From assembly GCA_034770075.1 (NCBI GenBank), contig CM068380.1, positions 23,862,638 through 23,926,637 of the forward strand: a DNA stretch of 64,000 nucleotides, in the 5' to 3' direction. The first letter of the stretch is position 1. Each line of letters opens with the position of its first letter. The notes beneath the pieces were generated by a model. That model saw only the letters and a list, made by a program, of their open reading frames with translations. It ran no database searches and was not told the origin of the DNA. Origin of the DNA: Aralia elata (Eukaryota > Streptophyta > Magnoliopsida > Apiales > Araliaceae). Made by a program: the position numbers and the translations under genes. Shown piece by piece: positions 56,336 to 64,000 of this stretch.

Positions 56336-57993
56336 GTCGTCAAGCAATCCAAAATTAACCTCACTTTCACTCTACGAATTCAAAGATTGAGCACAGTAGT
56401 AAGTAAGGATCGATCTCACAGAGAATTGATATAAATTTGAGTTTATTCCAATGTTTCTAACTAAAAACAGTAATTAAAAGTTGGGGGAGTTTTGGATCAA
56501 TATAATTAACTAAGAAAAACAGAATTAAATTAATAAAGGTGATCAAATATGTAAAAGCTTCAGTTCTTCAGTTCAGCTTCACCAATTTATATTAATAGAA
56601 TAATCAAGTTAATATTACTTCTTCCTTCAATAAAATTAACAATCCTAGATGATAAGCAATCGCTCAATTATCCGAAATTCTCCTTAGTTTTTAAATCTAA
56701 TGTGACAATCGCCCCCACTAGACTCTAACTGTTATATAACCCAGAACTATCAGTCTAGTTTTAATATGACAGAAGCATTAAGAATTAGAGAATTAGGTTG
56801 TTTCAAGTAACAATCACACTATTAGGGATTATTTAACTTGCCTTCTAATAATCTTAATAATACCCAAAAGCTTATCCACAATCAGATATTACTAAGTACT
56901 ACCTGTGATCAGATATAACATCATTTTCTTAATATCATACCTTAATCTAGCAGATGTTAACAACTCACCAATTTAATCCTGCAGAAACCAAATTAGTAAA
57001 CTGGATAACATATAAGAAATTCAACCAGATTATCAGAATAAATTTCATACACGAAGGAATCAATAATATAACTCAATTATCATATTAACTGTAAATATGA
57101 TTCCACGTCCCTTCAAAACTGAATTAAAGAACTAAGCTATCATGATGATTAAATATAATCTAAGATCAAGAATAGTGGATGTTGAATGTGTTCAACTGAT
57201 TGCAAGTGATAGGTATTTATAGATTAACCCTAGAAAAATTATAATCCGACTTTACTTCGGAAGTCTTTATTCTATAGATATGGTAGGATTCTAAATTCTT
57301 GTCAATCTCTAAAGTCCACCTTTAAGTAGATTCCTTATCAAATCAAGATTCAGTTTCCAAATTCAAGTCTTCCTCAGTTTCCTTCTCTAGTTCAGCATCA
57401 GTTCCCATATTATTGCAACTCAGATTCCATATCAGATTCTACTTCCAACGTCAAAGATACTTTCCATGTAAGCGCGTAATTCCATCTTCAAATTCTTATA
57501 CAAGTCGAACTCTATCATCCCAACAACTCAAATCCTACTCAGAATAGGAATCCCATTAGTCTAGCAAAATCGTAGAGTAACACTCCTTCAACAATCGTAG
57601 TGTAAAGAAACGTAGAGTGAAACTCTGCACCATCGCTCCATAGAGTAGTCATGCAGTCGTAGAGTTCTTTCGGAATCGTAGTGTGGAGTTGGGACAATCG
57701 TCGAGTAAACAGCACCATCGCAGAATAACTCTCGTAAGACGTAGAGTTGAAAACCAAACGATCATAGAGCTGCCAGATTGTCATTCTAACACTACGACCG
57801 TAGAGCTTTCATCCAACGATTGTAGAGTATTCTGCAAAATAACATAAAAATCATCATTATAACTCATATTTGCATAATCACATCAAATTCTTCCAAAGAT
57901 CTATAAATATTTTAATTCAGCTCATATAACAAATAACATGCAACTAAACTAAGCATAAATGAATAAAAATAATCGAATATTATGAACCTATCA
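56336..57993 (-). repeat. 3' LTR of Athila element
   Basis: The minus strand starts TGATAGGTTCATAATATTCG at 57,993, directly after GTGGGGGAATT, and ends GACGACA at 56,336. The interval 57,560-57,835 holds about a dozen ATCGTAGAGT-like words. It includes the TGTGAGATCGATCCTTACTT phrase near its end, related to the R-U5 text of the other Athila-type LTRs. Confidence 0.82.
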
Positions 57994-58004
57994 AATTCCC
58001 CCAC
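57994..58004 (-). promoter_or_regulatory. Polypurine tract of Athila element
   Basis: Minus-strand GTGGGGGAATT immediately before the LTR start. A second, similar GTGTGGGGGAGG run lies upstream at about 60,790. Confidence 0.8.
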
Positions 58005-58146
58005 ACTTAACTTTTTACATGTCCTCATGTAAACAGAATGCACATCACATTTAAAACTTATCAAAATCTCTGTCCAACTAAACTGTCAAAGGTTTCAAAC
58101 TAATCAACAGTAAATACTCATACTCACCACAAAAACCTGACCAACA

Positions 58147-59981
58147 CCTCATGTTAGGTTTGTATAAAGCGCGAACATGCAATCAAATTACATAAATAGT
58201 GCGGAAGCGCGATAAAATCGGATTTTAAATTTTTATACAAACCATCACCAAGATCAATCTATGTGCTCAATTAACGATATAAACGAAAGATAAAGAGAAT
58301 AAGAATTATACCCTCGTAGAACAAAGCTTCCTCGGGTACAAGTTCAACTCCTAGTCCTTCGTGTTCTCCTCGAATGCTACGGTGTGATTCCTTCCTTTGA
58401 TCAACGTTAGCCACCCAAGTGTTTGGCCTCTAGAGGTGATCCACCAAGGAAGAACAAGTATTCAAAAAGTTGGGTATTTGGCAAAACCCTAGTTTCTATC
58501 TCTATAAAAATTATAAGTACTCTCCACAATCTAATGCAAGAGTGTGTAACCCCAATCTATGATAAGACCATTCTTATTTATTGATGTAGGAATAACCCTT
58601 CCCTAAACTATTTAGGATTAGGGTTTGTATTAAAATTAAACTCCTTTAATTAATAATGCTCCTAATCCAATTAGGAATCCATGGGAGAGTACTTTTATTA
58701 ATTAATTCTCAATCCCTATTAGGAATCAATTAATAGTAAAAGTAATAATAATAATAATAAGACTCCTCTTATTAATTTATATTTAATATTTTCAAAATAT
58801 TAAATAATAAATATTAAGCTATTTAATTTATTCTATCTCCATAGACTAAATTAAATACACTTAACTTATTATTACAATTATGCCATTTACTTCTTAAAAT
58901 AAATATTTTCCTTTTGCGGTGTGACCCTTTAGGTTCTCTATATTAAACCGGTTGTGAATAAATCAGTTAGAACAATTCTAATCTTATTTAAATAAATAAA
59001 TTAAACTATTTAATTCATTTAAATAAATAATATTTATTCTACAATAAGGGTAAGCCCCCTTAGCGATTAACAACTTTCCAGATAATATAGATTTCAACAT
59101 TAATCACAAAAGAACCTTTGAGTAAATAGTTACCGTACAATTCAATCCTTCTACCATACAATGTCCCAATTAAATATAAGACATGGATTTACTGTCAAGT
59201 CTTATTTTATTTAATTATATGTATTTCGATTCCCAAATGCACAACTCTAATTAATGCAAATTAGAAACTCCTTTCTAATTTCATTCTGCCTTGGCCAAGG
59301 ACTACTGAGTTATCATTTATCGAATCACATAGGACATTCACATCTTTTACTAGACGAGGTAGATTCTTTGTTGATCATTCACATATCTCCATGTATAACT
59401 AATTATACCCAATCATACCCTTTGATATACCCACAAGGTCTTAAGGGACATGTCAAAGTATAACTCATCATACACAAGATACTGTGATGATCTCAAGTCC
59501 TAGGATCACTTGTACAACTATCACTATAGGAATTCCTATTGACAGGCGAGTAAAACTCCATTAGGTATTCCTTAGCGAGCCACGTTCAGTGAACTTATTC
59601 TCCAATAAGCACCTACATACTTGCTTTAGTGTCTCCACACAAATGATTATGAGATCAATCATCCTCTTCCTAAGAGCAAGCAACGTATGTACTAATCTAT
59701 CCGGATCCACTAATCCCCAATTTAGTAATCCAACAATTAGGAACAATTTTAGTTTGTGAGCTATCTAGAATTTAGATCTCATTAGCATGATCACCATCAT
59801 GATTCTAAAAGCATTGCTCAAAACTATGGGTTTATCACATTTAATATAACAGCACTATGTAGATAATATAAAATGCCTTTTAAGAAAATTAATTCCTTTA
59901 TTAATAAATGAATAAGATTACAAAGTATATGCTACATCATATCAAATATGATTGGCTTGTGTGCATACTACTTTCACATCA
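58147..59981 (-). mobile_element. Solo copia LTR (copy E) with near-perfect TSD
   Basis: The LTR (58,152-59,976, 1,825 bp) starts TGAAAGTAGTATGCACAC on the minus strand and ends CCTAACA. It is flanked by CCTCA (58,147-58,151) and CATCA (59,977-59,981), four of five bases identical. It is complete, with the TTA tract (58,743-58,760), and lies within the Athila 3' spacer. Confidence 0.85.
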
Positions 59982-60950
59982 TCAACTAATTCTCAACAAC
60001 AACTCTATCATTCCCCACAGAACATCATCCAAATCAAAATACCCACACAAATATCTATCCTATGATCAACACAAATACCCAACTTAGCTATCATGGAACA
60101 ACAATTGTGCATACTAATTCATAACTCAAAACCTGATTATCATGTAATTCTTTTAACTATCATAACCTGTAATTTTCATTTTCCTAGATGACTGCATTTT
60201 ATGCTCCATTTCACCTTTCATTTTTTCCTTTTTAAGTGAGTGCATTTTATACTCCATCTCACTTTTTTGCTTTCCAGCGAGTGCGTTTTACGCTTCTTCT
60301 CGATCTTGTGTTTATGGATGAGTGTGTTTTACGCTCCATCTCAACCCACCATAAGACATCTGCACTTTTTTTCCCATTCTGCAATTTTCACAATTTTCTC
60401 AATTTTTTTCCATAAGATTCTGTAAAGAACATAAGCAGTTAAATCAATCTTAAGTCATAAGATCAGCACACAAAGTATAATCCCACAAATAACTTAATCA
60501 AGTAATCATGCATCCCATATTCAAGTATTCATGCAAAGCAATTCTAATTCAAAATCAGCTCATGGATCCTAACTAAGTCACCATCATTAAGCAGTTAACA
60601 AAGCATCAACTCAAATTTTGTAAATAAGCATCAATATGAACTCTACAATTTCAACCTTCAAAATTTAGCAAGACACTACGATCGTAGGGTAACAATCGTA
60701 GAATTAAAATTTTGAAAATTTTTCTCATTTAACACATATATTCCGCATATTAGCATATTCTAAGCATAAAAATACTAAACCTAAACCCCTCCCCCACACT
60801 CAAACCTGACATTGTCCCCAATGTAAGACAATCATGCAAAGAAGAAAGTAACTAACTAACTAACATGCAACTAAAATCAAATCTGAATCATGGGTTTCCT
60901 CCCATGCAACTGCCCTTGTTTAATGTCATTGGCTTAACATCTTTCCTCTC
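59982..60950 (-). other. Athila 3' spacer with four hairpin units
   Basis: Non-coding region between integrase and the 3' LTR. Four related units (60,187-60,209; 60,238-60,259; 60,279-60,299; 60,317-60,340) each carry a hairpin of the form GCRTTTTAYGC, framed by GAG(T) and CTCCATC. A second purine run (GAGTGTGGGGGAGGGG, about 60,788-60,803) follows the phrase TTGGGGACAATGTC. No ORF is supported. Confidence 0.65.
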
Positions 60951-63900
60951 TCAATTTGTATTCCCATAAACTGAATCCATCAATTCTAACAACTCCACAT
61001 GTGCCTCATAGCCCTCATAAAAGGGTTTCAACCAGTGTCCATTAACTTTGAAAGTTTTCCTTGTTCTTGGATTATGAATATCAACTACACCATAAGGAAT
61101 AACATTAGTAATCACAAAAGGACTTTCCCATTTAGAATGTAACTTACCTAGAAATAACTTCAACCTTGAATTAAAAAGGAGAACTCTTTGTCCAACAGTG
61201 AAAGTTTTCCTTAAAATTTGTTTATCATGAAAGGCTTTGGTCTTTTCCTTGTAAATTCTAGAGCTTTCATGTGATTCATTCCTCAACTCCTCAAGCTCCT
61301 GCAACTGTAGATTTCTATGCTCCCAGCTTTATCCATATTCATGTTACAGTGCTTGATTGCCCAAAAAGCTTTGTGTTCAAGTTCCACAGGTAAATGACAA
61401 GGTTTACCAAACACCAACCTATAAGGTGACATACCTATAGGTGTCTTTATGCAGTTCTGTAAGCCCAAAGTGCATCTTCTAATCTCAGGCTCTAATCTTT
61501 CCTATTTGGGTTGACTACCTTTTCCAAAATGGACTTAACTTCCCTATTAGACACTTCAGCTTGGTCATTACTTTGAGAATGATAGGATATAGAAACTCTG
61601 TGGATCACATTATATCTTTTAAACAATGCTGCTAACACCCTATTGTAGAAGTGAGTTACTTTGTCACTGATAATAGCTCTTGGAATTCCAAACCTGTTAA
61701 AAATGTTAGATTTGACAAAATCTGTAACAACTTTAGAGTCATCAGTCCTGGTGGCCTTAGCTTCCACCCATTTGGAAATATAATCGACAGCCAAAAGAAT
61801 ATAAACATTACCAAAAGATACAGGAAAGGGTCCCATAAAATCAATACCCTACATATCAAAAATTTCAACAACTAGAATAGGAGTTTGTGGCATTTGATTT
61901 CTTTGTAAGATGTTACCTGTCTTTTGACAATTTGCACATGATTTACAAAACACATAAGAATCTTTATAAATAGTAAGCCAATAAAAACCAGACTCTAAAA
62001 CCTTGTGAGCAGCTCTTTTTTGTCCAAAATGACCTTCACAAGCATATGAATGACAAAAAGATAGAATGGAATGAAATTCACCATTGGGAACACATCTTCT
62101 AACTACTTGATCAGCACAGAATTTCCACAGATGTTGATCATCCCATACATAATACTTTACATCATTCCTAAGCTTATCTTTCTGATGTCTAGAGAACTTG
62201 CTAGGAACATGTGAACTTGCTAAGTAGTTTACAATGTCAGCATACCAGGGCCATTCCTCATTGATTGCAAATAAGTGCTCATCTAGAAAAGAATCGTGTA
62301 ATAGGAGTGTCTCTTCATCCCTCATCAGTCTGCTCAAATGATCTGCAACTTGGTTTTCTGCTCCTTCCTTGTCTTTAATTTCCAAATTAAACTCTTGAAG
62401 CAGCAAAATCCATTTTATAATTTTTGGCTTTGAGTCCTTCTTGGTCAAAAGATACCTGAGAGCAGTATGATCAGAATAAAATACGACTTTAGTACCTAAT
62501 AAATAAGATCTAAATTTATCTAAAGCAAAAACAACTGATAAGAGTTCTTTCTCAGTCATAGAATAGTTTATTTGAGCAGCATTAAGAGTCCTGGAAGCAT
62601 AGTAAATGGCATGGACAAATTTATTCACTCTTTGGCCCAAAACAGCTCCTATTGTATAGTTACTTGCATCACACATGATCTCAAAGGATAGTTTCCAGTT
62701 TGGTGGTTGGATCACAGGTACAGAGGTCAACAGTTTCTTCAGCTTATCCAAAGCCTCCTTACACTCTTCAGTAAACTGGAACTCCACATCTTTCTGCAAC
62801 AACTTATACAGAGGCAAAGCTATTTTGGAAAAATCCTTGATAAACCTCCTATAGAAACCTGCATGTTCAAGAAAAGAACGAATCTCCTGCACTTTTGCAG
62901 GGTAAGGTAATGCAACAATAATTTTTATTTTGGCTTTATCAAATTCCAAACCTCTAGAAGAAACAACATGGCCAAGTATTATCCCTTGCTCTACCATAAA
63001 ATGACATTTTTTCCAGTTAAGAACAAGATTAGTTTCTAAGCATCTATCAAGCACTTTAGTTAAATTATCAAGACATGCATCCAAAGAATTACCATGAATT
63101 GTGAAGTCATCCATAAAAACTTCAATACAACTTTCTAAAAGATCAGAAAACAAGTTTACCATGCATCTTTGGAAGGTACATGGGGCATTACAAAGTCCAA
63201 ATGACATTCTTCTATAAGCAAATGTACCAAAGGGGCATGTGAAGGTGGTTTTATCTTGATCTTCTGAGGCTATCACAATTTGGTTGTAACCTGAAAATTC
63301 ATCTAGAAAACAATAGTAAGTGTAGCCAGCCAACCTTTCTAACATTTGATCAATAAAGGGGAGAGGAAATGATCTTTTCTAGTAACTGCATTTAACTTTC
63401 TATAATCAATACACACTCTCCAGCATGTTTGCATTCTTGTTGGCACCAACTCATTATTGTCATTCTGGACAACTGTGATTCTAGATTTCTTTAGAACTAC
63501 TTGGACTGGGCTCACCCATTGGCTATCTAAAATTGGATATATAATACCTGCATCAAGCAACTTCAGCACTTCTGTCTTTACTACCTCCATCATGGATGGG
63601 TTCAGTCTTTTTGGGGTTTCTCTGGTAGGCTTGGCTCCTTCTTCTTACAAGATCCTATGCATACACACAACAGGACTTATGCCTTTTATATCTGCAATAG
63701 TCCAACCAAAGACTGTTACATGATCCATAAGGATTCTCAGCAGTTTATCTTCCTATACTTTGGTCAAATTGTTGGCAATAATCACTGGTAATGTGTCATT
63801 TTTTCCCAAGTAAGCATACTTCAGATGGGTTGGCAATGGTTTGAGTTCTAATGTAGGGGCCTATATAACAGGAGGTAACAATTTTTGATGAAAAATAGGC

Positions 63901-64000
63901 AATTGAATAGAATGAACTACATACTTATCTAAGAATTGTGGTAATGAATGTAAAGCAGCTACAGTCTCCTTCAATTCCTGAGCCTGTTCAATTTCTTCTT
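60951..64000 (-). pseudogene. Athila pol: RT, RNase H, integrase (decayed)
   Basis: Reading down from 64,000: PLPTHLKYAYLGKNDTLPVI (63,835) and GWTIADIKGISPVVCMHRIL (63,700), then RT with MMEVVKTEVLKLLDAGIIYP and WRVCIDYRKLNAVTRKDHF. A frameshift near 63,360 is followed by a long open stretch (63,345-61,849) with GLCNAPCTFQRCMVNLFSD and EVFMDDF, both catalytic aspartates intact. RNase H reads FEIMCDASNYTIGAVLGQR, TEKELLSVVFALDKFRSYL and SDHTALRYL. The integrase finger shows CEGHFGQKRAAHKV..CKSCANCQ. The integrase core (61,836-61,492) has all three acidic residues in AVDYISKWVEAKA, IISDKVTHF and NDQAEVSNREVKSIL. Stops at 61,846 and about 61,490 replace expected tryptophans. Frameshifts near 61,455 and 61,310 precede the C-terminus (61,304-60,951, KWESPFVITNVIPYGVV). 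Confidence 0.9.

Larger units (their letters stand above)
56336..64000 (-). mobile_element. Athila-lineage Ty3/gypsy element, 3' part
   Basis: Minus strand, running off the right window edge: pol from 64,000 to 60,951, a 2.9-kb 3' spacer (interrupted by solo copia LTR E at 58,152-59,976), PPT (58,004-57,994) and 3' LTR (57,993-56,336). The RT, RNase H and integrase wording is clearly Athila type. The 5' LTR, gag and protease are beyond the window. Confidence 0.87.

Noticed and set aside
1..64000. Search for intact host genes, rRNA genes, tRNA genes or organelle insertions
   Set aside because: No sequence with conserved rRNA, complete tRNA or plastid/mitochondrial gene character was recognised by eye.

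Overview
This 64 kb window is AT-rich plant nuclear DNA, most likely from a repeat-rich eudicot; the species cannot be read from the sequence. Nearly everything recognisable is transposable element: Mutator-like, Ty1/copia (two lineages), Ty3/gypsy (Athila, Tat and Reina-like), a LINE and a foldback MITE-like element. The plant lineages are recognised from hallmark protein motifs and from primer-binding sites complementary to plant initiator tRNA-Met or tRNA-Asp. No intact cellular gene was found. Three things have a gene-like structure beyond ordinary gag-pol: a two-exon GRF zinc-finger/membrane protein gene broken by one stop codon, a two-exon fragment of an auxin response factor (ARF) PB1 domain, and a spliced antisense gene inside the Tat element.

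Layout. 1-2.73 kb: a decayed MuDR transposase (+) facing a GRF gene (-). 2.7-7.8 kb: non-coding AT-rich DNA with tandem duplications, a 174-bp foldback element and an LTR-like patch. 7.9-28.7 kb: one SIRE/Maximus-like copia element on the minus strand (3' LTR, extra 3' ORF, gag-protease, PBS, 5' LTR). It has lost most of its integrase and all RT/RNase H, and has been hit by a 9.2-kb copia element (11.3-20.5 kb, plus strand), a gypsy LTR fragment (21.5-22.4 kb) and a solo LTR with a perfect 5-bp target-site duplication (26.2-28.3 kb). 28.7-30.1 kb: spacer with a degenerate tandem repeat. 30.1-33.8 kb: a 5'-truncated LINE (+). 35.7-38.9 kb: a piece of copia LTR driven into an Athila-like 5' end (gag fragment, PBS, LTR; minus strand). 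39.0-39.95 kb: ARF fragment. 40.2-54.2 kb: a Tat-lineage gypsy element (minus) with an antisense spliced gene, containing a Reina-like gypsy element (43.34-48.83 kb) with matching LTRs and a perfect CATTC target duplication. 54.2-56.3 kb: another copy of the copia LTR and two LTR-like repeats. 56.3-64 kb: the 3' half of an Athila element (3' LTR, hairpin-rich spacer, integrase, RNase H, RT), interrupted by a solo copia LTR (58.15-59.98 kb) and running off the window.

How it fits together. The window is a stack of nested insertions whose relative order can be read: SIRE is older than the copia element and solo LTR inside it; Tat is older than the Reina-like element and copia LTR inside it; Athila is older than the solo copia LTR in its 3' spacer. 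All coding regions carry stops or frameshifts. Many of these, and several lost catalytic residues, are C-to-T or G-to-A changes, as expected from long silencing by cytosine methylation. Calls rest on reading motifs by eye. Breaks are described but no reading frame has been repaired.
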